64,000 nt of DNA from Calliopum simillimum (Eukaryota > Arthropoda > Insecta > Diptera > Lauxaniidae). Positions 22,654-33,271 of the stretch are shown here, in pieces. A program made the position numbers and the translations under genes. The number at the start of each line of letters is the position of its first letter. The stretch's first letter is position 1. The stretch spans positions 36,769,948 through 36,833,947 of the forward strand of contig OX638370.1 of assembly GCA_951812925.1 (NCBI GenBank), read 5' to 3'. The notes below the pieces were generated by a model. That model saw only the letters and a program-made list of their open reading frames with translations, had not been told where the DNA came from and did not search any database.

Positions 22654-25600
22654 ATGAGAAACGATCCAGCATGGAATATACAGTTGGTGCAACTTGTTGA
22701 AAAACATCCAATTATTTGGAATACGAAATTACTGAAATACGGGAATAGACCTGAGACAGAAAAAGCTTGGAATACCATTGCAAAGCAACTAAATGAAACA
22801 AGTTAGTATTAATCTTCGGCATAATATTTTATCATAAATTATATGAACTTAATGCGGATTTGAGGTAGTTTGCATAGGATCCCTGAAATGGTCAAAATCC
22901 TGTTTGTCGGAAAGTGTTTCTGTAATTGTTCAGTTATGTGCATAGCATGTCTGTGTTTGTGCATAGAGTTTGCGGCCAACTCGGAGTTCGTGCTCTTACG
23001 TATCGAAAAATACGGAGAAATTATATTGTGGATGCTTTTCACCGCGCTTTAAGAAAATTGAAATCTTTAGTTCGAAGCAGACTCAGCTTTCTGACTTCCG
23101 GGGTTGGAAGTTTACTTTAGTACCACCTAAGCGATAATCAAAAAGTGTGACTCGGATTCGTTTCGTAGATATAGCCATCGGAAATTTCGTATATAGCTTC
23201 TATATACACCGCTATAAGGTAGGCACCTTTGGATGGACATCGAAAATATATATATATTTTTTATTTAACGTTGCTTTGTCGTCACTTGGGGGAAAACCAG
23301 GACTTGAAGACTTATTTGACCACCAAGTCGTAGACTCAAATCGCCATCACCAATTATATTTCCATTTTGGAAATGAATAGTTAATATATAATTTTTGTAT
23401 ATATTCGTTCTATTTCAGTTTATTTTTTGACCCTACTGTACATTTGACAACCTTGGAAAAGGCATCCGAAACGGTTCTGACGCTAAGATTCGCGCGACTA
23501 CACACGAAAACACGTCTGCACTCGACCGCGGACAAAACGAAAGACCATAGTAAATATTGGTTTCAACTGGAGTATGTACATTAGACCGGGTAGATCTCCA
23601 AACAAAAAAATTGGAAAAACCGCCCTTATTTAAAAGAGTACCTAGGAAAGAAACCTCTCTAAATTGCCACCAGAACAGCGTGCTAGATTTTTTCGCTCCC
23701 AAAACTGAATTTGGCTCAAATTAACCTTACTAAATAAATTTAAAATACATCAATATGCAAATCGTTACCAGATTGAATCGTAATGGAAAAAATGTCACGA
23801 TCATATTGTCACGTATCGATTCAGATTATGATCAAAACAAAGAATAGTACAGAAGATATTTGAATCAAACAAAATGCATTATATAGTCGCACTAAAAAAC
23901 TGACTTTGAATAGACTCGGAAACTACTTCTATATTTGTCACGTTCGTTTCGTGTTTTTTTTTTTTTTGCGTGTATCTTGGAAACAGGACTTCGGCTTTTA
24001 TTAACTTTGGCACTAATTATTTTGCTAACTAAGAGTTAAAACTAAAATAAAAATATGTTTTACTTACACTTTTTTTGCACTTTAAATATGTGTGACGCTC
24101 ACGTTTGTCACTTGGGAAATGCCCATATCTTTTTTACACCAAGTTTATTTTATGATAGTTCTAACAAAGAATATCTAATCAAGAAGTGTCGCTCGAATCC
24201 CGTTACGGGTATATAGCCATCGTAAGATCCGGATATAGATTTTAGAAAAATCTTTGGAAATCCTTGGAAGGGGGAGCATTTCCAACAGGGATACTTTTTA
24301 ACACAATGCAACCTTGGTTTTCCAATATCGTTGAAAGTTTTTCCCGTTTTTTCATTTTTGCATTAAAATTTGACAGCTAAGGCTAAAAAAAGAATTTAAA
24401 TCTAAGCAATAGCATCTGATTAAAAGTGAAGTTTATTTGTGCAGTTTGTGAAAATTCTTTGCAAGTATATTTTAGTGCTTTGCTTTTTTGAATACAAAAC
24501 GCGTTTTTGTGTATAGTAACCTAACCTAAGGTCTATTAACAAAATTTAAAAGGTTGTTTCCGTTTATGGTTGTGTAACGTGATGATTTGATTTAAAATTA
24601 AAATAAGTGAAAAAATCCAAACAGTACCATAATAGGGATCTAAACATAACATTGCGGAGGGAAGTGGCGGAGAAAATGACATCAACAGGTAATTAATTTT
24701 CAAATGAAGTATTTATGACTCAAGTGTATTTTAGCTCCCGAACACAAAGAATTTGTACTCAAAGTTTTCATGGATCTGGATATGGATTTTTAAAAAAAAA
24801 AAGAATTGGTTATAAATGAAAGGTGTTTTATCAAGCGGATAAAGGCTTTATGAAAATCGTTATAAACTAGAAACTCTTGCATTGATTAAAAAAAACAAAG
24901 GTTCTAAATAAAATATATTTAGCAATTATTTGTAAAAACCCAGCCTTTCACTCCTAAAAAAAAAAACATAATTCGCTTCGGGGGCTAAAATAAACTTGTT
25001 TTACATATATGATCTTTAATTGTTATAGTTAATTTATTTTTGTTAAGTATTTAAACGATTAAAACATTGTAAAATTTCGTACATTGCGAATTTCGTAAGC
25101 TGCATCAGTAGACCTATAGAGGCATCGTGGTCTATTTTAAACTTGTATACTGTCAGTGGTTTCCGAAAAATATGTTGTATCAAACGAGATAAATGTTGTC
25201 CTAAAAATGGTCTCATCAAACAGTTCTTTAAAGGATATGCTGCGTCTCTGCGGAGGAACATTACAAGTACCATGTTCGAGATGATGTACAATGATGTGTT
25301 TGTAAATATTCCGTCACTTTGTTTTCTGTAGCTTCCGACATGAACACTTATAAATCTGTAATTTGCAGCAAACAAGCCTTGTAATACTATCGAAAAGTAC
25401 TGTTTGTAATTCAAATGAAAGGATTCAGAACATTTAATTCTAACATGGCTCTGATACAATTAGGAAATTTCCATTTCGTATTATAAAACTTCTGAGAAAT
25501 TGATAAGAACATAGATTCAGTTGGAAAAGGCATATGTTTTTCGTACGAAGAATCCCATATAGCCTTAAAGGTTTCATAAACAGCTTGTCTAATTGCTGTG

Positions 25601-26647
25601 TGGGACAGTCGCAATGAGATAGCCAAAAAACTAAAAGAAACGCCAGGCGCGTGGAGAGTTAAATATAACTCGTTTAGTTTTTCCCATTTACATATGTATC
25701 AATAAAACATAAAATATTTTCTACACATAATAACTACTTTTTATCTGTGTTTCATTGCAGATTATTTTGTGGTCCGTCAGAAATGGAGGGGACTAAGAGA
25801 CACTTTTAGAAAAGAACTTACTAAGTTACAGGAAAAAAGAAGTGGTTATGGTGGCGAGGAAGTATCCCCCAGATGGCAATTTTTTGACAGGTTGCTTTTT
25901 GTTAAAGACCATTTTATGCCCAGAAAAGAAAATGGAAATATTTCATACATTAAAAAAAAAGATGTTACTTATGATGAGTTGGAAGAACCACCAGAAGAAG
26001 AAACAATATTGGGAATGGAAAGAGAATCTCCTTCTGTTAAACGGCCTAAGAGAATTAAACGCCCTTCATTTAAGACCGATCCACTGGAGGCCAGTACTAC
26101 ATTAAAAAGAAATAAAAGTGTTAAAAATAGCAAAATGCAAAAATTACGGGCTGTAGAAGAAGAGAAATTGAAGAAATTACAGGCTGTAGAAGAAGAGAAA
26201 TGGAAGAAATTACAAGCTGTAGAAGAAGAGAAATTGAAGAAATTACGGGCTGTAGAAGATAAGAAATTGAAGAAATTACTGGCTGTAGAAGAAGAGAAAT
26301 TGAAGAAAATACAAAACAATTCTGAACAAAACAAGCAACACCAAGATGATGACCACTATTTCGCTCTAAGTCTTGTTCCATACATTAAGCAACTTCCAAC
26401 GCACAGGAAGTTATTTATAAGGACAAAATTTCAGGAATTGTTAATGCGGGAACATGAAAGATTATGTAAAAGAAAAGGAAAAGGTATTTCCAAATCTCGA
26501 AAAACCTCCAGTCAATATACGCGAGATGCAACGCCACCACCAGCTTTTAATTGCACTTCACCAGAGTTTTTAGATGAAGACGATGATGAATATACAATAA
26601 CGTATGTAGATGTAGAAACATCAGCAAAATATTCTCCAAAAACATGA
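22654..26647 (+). CDS. MADF-BESS DNA-binding protein, shared 5' exon plus 3' exon a
   Basis: Exon 1 (22654-22801) starts MRNDPAWNIQLVQLVEKHP and encodes the first half of a MADF domain. It joins through a GTTAGT donor to 25761-26647 (TTTCATTGCAG acceptor), giving 344 residues. The second half of MADF follows (VVRQKWRGLRDTFRKEL ... PRWQFFDRLLF). Next come an acidic-basic linker with PKRIKRP (possible nuclear signal), five 12-residue coiled-coil repeats, and a C-terminal BESS motif (FALSLVPYIKQLPTHRKLFI). MADF binds DNA as a Myb/SANT-like fold and BESS mediates protein interaction. Such genes include fly regulators (Adf-1 family) and the accessory protein of Harbinger transposons. A longer in-frame start at 22489 lies in sequence duplicated at 12218 and is less likely. 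The intron contains an antisense Harbinger transposase. Confidence 0.75.
22810..25042. other. Intron 1 of the MADF-BESS gene, repeat-filled
   Basis: No independent gene supported. It includes a dispersed ATAGCCATCGG block near 23165 and again near 24205. A block near 23440-23545 (TTCTGACGCTAAGATTCGCG) resembles sequence inside the GGGCC element at 5850-5940. The remainder is AT-rich. This segment is absent from the Fanzor-containing tandem copy. Confidence 0.4.
25043..25690 (-). pseudogene. PIF/Harbinger transposase fragment, copy 2, antisense in the MADF-BESS intron
   Basis: The minus-strand frames read LAISLRLSHTAIRQAVYETF, WKFPNC, HVRIKCSESFHLNYKQYF, LQGLFAANYRFISVHVGS, KQSDGIFTNTSLYIISN and DAAYPLKNCLMRPF, in the order expected of a Harbinger DDE nuclease. 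As in copy 1, the G-x-x-D-G block carrying the first catalytic Asp is missing and frameshifted, and the second is SVHVG instead of SVDVG. The third region (family VGDEAFPLK) survives as RDAAYPLK. N-terminal parts are missing. Shared lesions show that the inactivation preceded the tandem duplication. Confidence 0.8.
26139..26318 (+). repeat. Five 36-bp coding repeats in exon a
   Basis: Five consecutive 36-bp units encode variants of KLQAVEEEKLKK. They predict a charged heptad-like coiled coil between the MADF and BESS domains. Only conservative differences separate the units, consistent with recent in-frame expansion. The antisense frame over the same bases is a shadow. Confidence 0.85.
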
Positions 26648-26729
26648 TCAAATTAATTTTACGAGTTCCAACTTGAATATTAATATGAACGATAGACTAG
26701 TTAAAAGTTAAAGTTGCTCGGAGTTTTCT

Positions 26730-27200
26730 CCGTCGAAAAAAAGCTTCGTTATGGTGTAAGTAAGCACCATGTATATTTTGGTTCATTGCAGAGAACATTT
26801 GATGTACCCAAAACCATTTTGAAAAATGAAAAATTCTTCTAGAAATGGAAAATATTTTTAGATTTAAAATATAAATTTTTCAAAGTTTTCTATAGATTTT
26901 GAGCCGCTGACTCTGAATCTGGAATTTATTTCTTTGTAAATTCTGTTTTTTTTGGAGGTATTGCCCAATTAAAGTCGAAAATTTAGATTTTAAGAGTATA
27001 ATTTTATATTTTTAATTTTCCACCGAGACATAAATTTCAGATTTGGATTCAGCGGCTCCAAACCCATATAAATCTTTTAAATCCAAAAAATGTTTTCCAT
27101 TTCTAGGAGCATTTTCAGTTTTCGAAATGGCTTCTCGATCGAAATTTACATCGTGCTTACTTACAGTATAACGAAACATTTTTTAGCCGGGGAACGAAAT
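26730..27200. repeat. Inverted-repeat element after exon a
   Basis: The left block CGTTATGGTGTAAGTAAGCA (26747) pairs with the right block TGCTTACTTACAGTATAACG (27155), and inner blocks around GAAATGGAAAATATTTTTAG and the CCGCTGACTCTGAATCTG region pair with 27035-27110. Arms are about 170 bp, with no coding content. It separates exon a from the later 3' exons. Confidence 0.6.
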
Positions 27201-27367
27201 TCCAAGCATCTTAAATTCTTCCCATACAAGTCTAATGCGCATGCATAGATAAAGTATATATGTACATTGTAATAAGATATTTTAAATAAATATGTGTTGG
27301 CTTAAGTATACTTTACGAATAATTCGTTTTTTTTTTAACCAAATTTTTATACCCTACATAATTCACA

Positions 27368-27948
27368 TTTTTATCTCCATGGATGGTGGAGCAAAAGAGG
27401 ATATCAACTCAAGAATAGCAAAAGCAAAAGGCGCGTTTGCTCAACTGAACAAAATATGGTCTTCATCCGTTATATCCACCAAAACGAGAGTGCGCATTTT
27501 TGATTCGAATGTGAAATCGGTTTTGTTATATGGGTGCGAAACATGGCTTGTTACTGAACAACTAACAAACAAGCTGCAAGTATTCGTCAACAAATGCTTA
27601 AGGCGTATATTAAAGGTTTGGTGGCCTCGCACTATATCAAATGCCGAGCTACATCAAAAATGCAAACAGAAGGCTATAGCAAACGAGATCAAGCTGCGCA
27701 AATGGGGATGGATTGGTCACACTCTCCGGAAACCACACAGCGAAGTTTGTCGCCAGGCCCTTGAGTGGAATCCACAAGGCAGTAGAGGACGTGGTAGACC
27801 CAAAACCAACTGGAAAAGGTCGTTGGAAAAGGAAATCCAAGAATCGGGAAAATCGTGGCAAGAGATCAAAGTCATCGCAAGGGATCGTGACAAATGGAGA
27901 GATTTCATATTGGCCCTATGCTCCTCCTAGGAGTTAAAGGAGAATACA
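27368..27948 (+). mobile_element. 5'-truncated non-LTR retrotransposon, 3' end of ORF2
   Basis: The frame contains MDGGAKEDINSRIAKAKGAF, LLYGCETWLVTEQLTNKLQ, RRILKVWWPRTISNAEL, WGWIGHTLRKPHSEV and GSRGRGRPKTNWKRSL, the conserved C-terminal region after the reverse transcriptase of many insect LINEs (probably RTE-like). It ends at GCTCCTCCTAGGAGTTAA followed by AATACATACAT. A 13-bp direct repeat TACATAATTCACA flanks it (27355-27367 and 27949-27961). A shorter copy of the same 3' end lies inverted in a mariner at 55525-55775. Confidence 0.85.
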
Positions 27949-28069
27949 TACATAATTCACAGTGACATTTCGTTTGTAACGCTGAGAAGTAGGCGTGGCA
28001 GGTATTGAAAGTATATATATTCTTTATCAGCACCACGTGAGTCCCTTTAGCATTGTTGGTTTGAGCTTA

Positions 28070-28780
28070 CTGAAGTAAAAACACCAACAAAATTACAAGA
28101 ACAAGTCAAAATTCATAAAGGAAAACGAAAAACCTATCGCAAGGCTGATTTCTTTACGTTTTAATGATCGTCACAATCATATCATCCGACGAATTTGCCG
28201 GCATCCAGAAGAACTTGACAAGCATGCTATATTTAACCTTTTGCATAGATCTATTGAGAATCACAGCAAAAAGTAAATACAGCACTTGCAAAAAATATAT
28301 TTTTTTGTTTTCTGGCTGGCTGTCTGTAAATATATTTTTCTCGGCAAAACAGAATGATAATTCGATAAAAATTGGTATACTGCTTTCATCGTAAAATTTA
28401 GCTCTGGCAATTGAAAATCCGTAAAAACGCTAACGAAATTACAAGAACAAGTCAAAATTCATAAAGAAAAACAAAGAACCTGTTGCAAGGCTGATTTCGT
28501 TACGTTTCAATGATCATCACAATCATATCATCAGACGAATTTGCCGGCATCCAGAAGAACTTGACAAGCATACTATTTTAAACCTTTTGCATAGATCTAT
28601 TGAGAATCACAGCAAAAAGTAAATACAGTACTTGCCTGTGAAGATATTTTTCACGGCAAAAATAAGAAATATAATTAGATAAAAATTGGTATACTGCTTT
28701 CATCGTAAAATGTAGCTCTGGTAATTGAAAATTAGTGAAATCGGTTTACGGACCCGCCTACCGTCCATACGACAAAAAAA
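28070..28780 (+). repeat. Tandem duplication of about 0.36 kb
   Basis: The block ACAAGAACAAGTCAAAATTC near 28098 and the following 300 bases (including CGACGAATTTGCCGGCATCC) recur from about 28438, with roughly 90% identity by eye. One frame in each unit (ISLRFNDRHNHIIRRIC ... HPEELDKH) looks faintly protein-like, possibly a decayed element. It lies in the intron between 3' exons a and b of the MADF-BESS gene. Confidence 0.7.
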
Positions 28781-29053
28781 ATTTTAAAACGCAATACGGT
28801 GGCTAAATATTCAAAATGCTACAGTATAGAATATTTCATTTTTGGCTAGGCTAGAGACAACACTCCTACTATTTTTTTTTTATCAAGATCTTAATTTCAA
28901 AGAATAATATGTTATCGAAATGTGTCGCTCGGATCCAGTTTCAGAGGTATATTTTCGTATCCAGTGTTACCTTAGCCTTATTTTGTTAACTATAACTATT
29001 CGCATTAAATTGCATTTTATATAACTGACAAATTTTTTTCTTTGCTTTTATAG

Positions 29054-29610
29054 CTGCAACATGCAATGACAAATGGAAAGTTCTTAGAGGGGGCTTCAGT
29101 AGAGCCCTTAAAAACAATCCTCAATATTATCTTGCAAAATATATGATGTTTTTGAAACCACATATGACCACAGTTCAACGTAAACAAGTGGGTTCGCGAA
29201 CGAATGACAATGAAAACTACTCCTCCGAGGATGGTGATGGAGATATCGCCGACGAATCACTTGACCAAAACAATTACGTTGACATAGTTGAGAATGAGTA
29301 TAAAGATATAGACCTATTGCCAGAAGACACAGTAGAAGATGTAGCAACTTCGGAACATAATGATAATGAAAATGCTGAACGAAATCCCAAAAAACGGAAA
29401 TCAGATTTTGAAGAGTCTTTTGTGGAGTATGTGAATTTATTGAAACAAACAAAAATGGATCCGGATCTTGAGAATCCAGATTTTGTATTTTTCAAAAGTT
29501 TACTACCCGACATTGAGAAACTGGATAATTCAGATAAAATGAAATTTAAAATGTCTGTTATGGAAACTTTAAATGATATGCTTTATAATAAAGAGCCAAT
29601 GTCGGATTAA
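29054..29610 (+). CDS. Alternative 3' exon b of the MADF-BESS gene
   Basis: A TTTTATAG acceptor precedes 29054. Joined to the shared exon 1 (22654-22801) it stays in phase and gives 234 residues. It begins with the second half of a MADF domain (CNDKWKVLRGGFSRAL ... YMMFLKPHM), then a very acidic linker, a basic NPKKRKSDFEE patch, and a C-terminal BESS motif (FFKSLLPDIEKLDNSDKMKF). A candidate AATAAA lies at 29670-29675, so it can be a terminal exon. Acceptor phase and domain order match exons a and c, which supports a real exon cassette rather than a chance frame. Alternatively it could be the remnant of an independent gene that lost its first exon. Confidence 0.65.
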
Positions 29611-30031
29611 ATTTAATTTTAATGACACAACAATTGAAATGTAAAATGTTTATGCATGTTAAAATATAAAATAAAAAAGTATAAATATAAATAATATTAC
29701 TTTCTTATAAATATCCCCAGGGGGGAATTACAATACAAACATAAGTGGGAAGAAAGTTTAATGGAACGCATGCATGACTCTTTCGAAGAAATTTGTTCCA
29801 CTTATGATTTGTAGAATAAAACGCGTTCAAACAATTTTTGAGCCTTCCTTTAGCCTATGACCTAGCATTTTCCGCTACACTAAATATTTAGCTTAAAACG
29901 AATCGATCAGTTAGTGTCCGAGTCCATAATGAACAAATAGACAAAGAAACGAACAAAATCTCATTTTTATATAGTAGGTGATTTTTATAATTCAAGCCTC
30001 TTTTATTTGTAATTCGTTATCTATTTTGTAG

Positions 30032-30597
30032 GTGAGTTTTGCACTGAAAAATGGCAGTTGCTTAGGAGGAGCTTAAGAAGAGCCTGGCGTTGCAAAACTA
30101 CATATTATCTCTCAGATCATATGCATTTTGTATTCCCTTACTGTACATCAAAGGAGGATCGTAATGAGAGCATAGAAGAAGAATCTTTGGAATATGACGA
30201 AAATGAGGACGATATAATTAAAGAAATAATGGCTGAAGATGATTACTACGAGACCAGTGAAAATGAATATAAAATGATAGAATTTTTACCCGAAGAAGAT
30301 AACATTCAAGAAGCGCAAACATTAGATGCCGAAACTTTAAAACACGAAATAACATCATATGAATTGAATCCTAACGGTGGACAATCCCGAAAGAGAAAGG
30401 GAGCATTTGAAAAATCTTTTGAAGAGTACGTTAATATAAAAAAGCAAGCAAAATTGGAAAAAACGCGTGAAAATCCAGATGTAAAATTTTTTAAAAGTTT
30501 ACTACCAGATGTATCACAACTTGAGGATGCTGATAAGTTAAAATTCAAAATGACAATTTTAAAATTGCTGCATAATTTGCTATATGCTAAAGAATAA
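30032..30597 (+). CDS. Alternative 3' exon c of the MADF-BESS gene
   Basis: The acceptor CTATTTTGTAG precedes 30032. Splicing from exon 1 (22801) is in phase and gives 237 residues. The start resembles exon b: CTEKWQLLRRSLRRAW completes the MADF fold. An acidic region with YDENEDDIIKEIM follows, then SRKRKGAFEKSFEEY, and a BESS motif (FFKSLLPDVSQLEDADKLKF). The linker sequence N-E-Y-K-x-I-x-x-L-P-E is shared with exon b, so b and c are duplicates that diverged. An AATAAA overlaps the stop codon (30593-30598). A fragment of a fourth, similar BESS exon lies at 33358-33450. Confidence 0.65.
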
Positions 30598-30879
30598 AAA
30601 AGTTAAATTTCAATTTCAATATTCATCAATATACCAAGTTTCATAACGGTAGATGCAAATGTATTATAAAGTTTTATTTGATTTGGAAAAAGGTTAATTT
30701 GATCGGAAAAAGTTGAATTTGATATGGAAAAAGTTAACATGACGTCTAGCAAAAATTTTATTTTCATTTGAAATGTTTTTTCTTTTGTATGTTTTCCAAA
30801 ATAGATAAATGAAAAAACGCATAATTTTCATGACAGAGCTATCACAGGCAATATAAATGCATTTGAAGACTGCAATTTA

Positions 30880-31085
30880 AGCTACAGATTGCAGGCACGG
30901 CCTGTACGCCGTCCACACGTTCCAACTTGCCTGCGCAAGCTTAGTTTGCACAAAAAAATCTTTGGATATTCAAAGAAAGCACAGGCCGCACTTTGACTTT
31001 TGCTGTCCACACGTTCAGATTTACCTGCACAAACCAGTTTGCGCAGGTAACTCTTGAGGTAATACTGTGCGTGTGGACGGCCCTT
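30880..31085. repeat. MITE-like palindrome with GTCCACACG ends
   Basis: GCCTGTACGCCGTCCACACG (about 30899) pairs with CGTGTGGACGGCCC (about 31070), and the inner GTTTGCAC and GTTTGCGC blocks are also repeated. No coding potential beyond frames created by the palindrome. Confidence 0.55.
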
Positions 31086-31464
31086 TAACCATCCCTGTCT
31101 GATTTGTGACAAGAAAAAAACTTCTAGCGAAATGTTTTTATGACCTTCTGAACGAGGCAAACCAAAATCTGACAACTTGTGAAAATTATTAAAAAAGGTT
31201 ATTAGCAACGTATTTAGAAAAAATAAAGAAAAGAAAAGAATCATCCTTAACATAGCGGTTTTTAAATAATTGTTGGTGATCCGGTAGATACGTGGCATTA
31301 CATATATGTTTGAATGCATTTATATTCAGAGTGCAGAATATGTATTTATATTCATAGAACTAAAATTTGTAGTTAAAAGTATTTTTAAACGTTAACGTTT
31401 TTTTCCGTGAGCGTAGACTATAAAAGCGGTTCATTTTCATTTCATTGTCACACTTGGCACTGTG

Positions 31465-33271
31465 ATGCCGAAACGAAAGGAACCCTGCAACAATAACAAC
31501 AAAGAGCAAGTGCAAAATTTTGTCATCAAGAAGGCACTCTATTCAACATGTAAAAATGTGGACGTATTCAATAAGATTCAACGCGATGTTGCCGAAATGT
31601 CAGCGCTCTTTGTCGAAGTTTCAAGGTGAAATTGATTTTATTTTTGTGTTGTCGAAATGTTGTCGCAATGGCATTTATTGATTTTACTGTACATACATTT
31701 GTAGGTACATTCATTTTACTTTGATGAAAAAATGGACTGTTGGTGACTTTTCTGAAATCAAATTTGCCGATTACTACTATCATCTCATGCAAAAAAAGAA
31801 GCCCAAATACATTGTAGACGCTACATATGCATCATTGAGGCAACATTTGCCACTCTACGACAGCTCATATAGATCGAATCTCTTCATAGATTCCGCTAAC
31901 CAGTACAGTACACTATTTCACAACAACATATGGATGTACGCGTATTCAAGGCTGCGTAGATTTTTCAGCAAATTCACACAAGACCACTCAAAAATATACA
32001 ATACTCTTCGTTATTTATTCAGCGAGGACAACGAGTTGGACCAAAAGTCACGAGATCCCGATTTGGATTTGCTGCTTCACATGACCGAGGAATTGCAATG
32101 GCGTGGCGAAAAATTTGCAAAGTTGCAAAATAAAAAAAATTACTGGGCTTCGATAAAAATATTTTTCAATCTCCAACGCTTCAACGAGCGCAACAATTAC
32201 AAAAACTTTTCAATGATACCCATTTTCAAACACGGCGCACACCATATTCGCTATGATTCTTTTGCTTATTTCAATTTACTTTGTTCCTTAAAATTATTCA
32301 AGGGCACATGGAAGGATTTCAACCGTGAGGAATATTGGTGTAAATACTTTAAACTACCGAAAAGCCAATTTGCTTTTTCACTGCAGACCGATGGTGTATC
32401 AGTTTCATTCCTGATGCAAAAGCCCAATTCTAAAACAATGGTAAAGACAAAGTGTGTGTTAAAGAAAAAGAAGGAAAAAAACAAAATGACAAGTTGCAAA
32501 CAAACGGATTATTTTTCAGCGACAAAATTGGAGAAAATTAGATGCACCAAATATATAAACAAAATTGGTCTAGATCCGGGGCTTCGGTTGCTCTACGGTG
32601 GTGTGCGTAATGGGAAACCGATAAAATTGAAAAGTTCGACATTTCATCACATGAGCGGGTTTTATTCACGTAAATACAAACTTTCAAAAATTACTTCAAA
32701 ATGTCCGCCAAATACAAAATTTTCTTCCAATTCAATCAACGATCTTGACGAATATATTCGGTACGAGTTGGAAATTTTTCAAGAGAAACAAAAAATTTTT
32801 AGTCAACGAAAAGTCACGCGATTAAAATTAAAAAAGTTCATACAAGTTGAAAAAACCTGTCAGCGGTTGACAAATGAACTTGCGGGAGATGTAGCAGAAC
32901 AAACTTTAATTTGCATTGGGTCTACGGAAATATCATCAAATTCACCAATTCGCGGTTACATACGAACACCACATCGTAAATTCATACAAGCACTAAAAGA
33001 GCGAAGAAATGTCGATATCATATTCATCAATGAATTCAGGACAACAAAGTTGTGCGCAAACTGCAAATCACCCGAAAATAAAACATCTCAGTCCCCACAC
33101 AGGTATCAATTTTGTCCAAATTGCAATACTTGTTGGAACCGAGATGTTAATGCCGGTGTAAATATATTGTACCTGGGCGACTGCATAATTAGTGGGACAC
33201 AAAAACACGAAAATTTCCAAAAATACAAAAGTAGCACTATTGCTCCTACCGAGGAAAATGTGTCTACTTGA
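31465..33271 (+). CDS. Fanzor, eukaryotic TnpB-like RNA-guided DNA nuclease (intact copy)
   Basis: Fanzors are eukaryotic relatives of bacterial TnpB. Characterised members cut DNA guided by an RNA encoded at their own locus. Exon 1 (31465-31625) joins exon 2 (31705-33271) across a 79-base intron (GTGAAA ... TTGTAG), giving 575 residues. The N-terminus MPKRKEP looks like a nuclear signal. A TDGVSVSFLM strand precedes the basic CVLKKKKEKNK linker. RuvC motif I is KIGLDPGLRL (Asp344). In the second motif the TnpB-type Glu is replaced by ICIGS, and a Glu at 497 stands in NEFRTTKLCANC, the rearranged catalytic Glu reported for Fanzors. The four-Cys zinc finger is C504/C507...C524/C527. RuvC III is CWNRDVNAGVNI (Asp534). 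All catalytic and zinc residues are present and the frame is open. The stop is followed within 90 bases by a BESS-exon fragment. Whether it is expressed is unknown. Confidence 0.9.

Noticed and set aside
25969..26381. Two minus-strand Ser/Asn-rich frames
   Set aside because: They are complements of the 36-bp coding repeats in MADF-BESS exon a and have no independent support.
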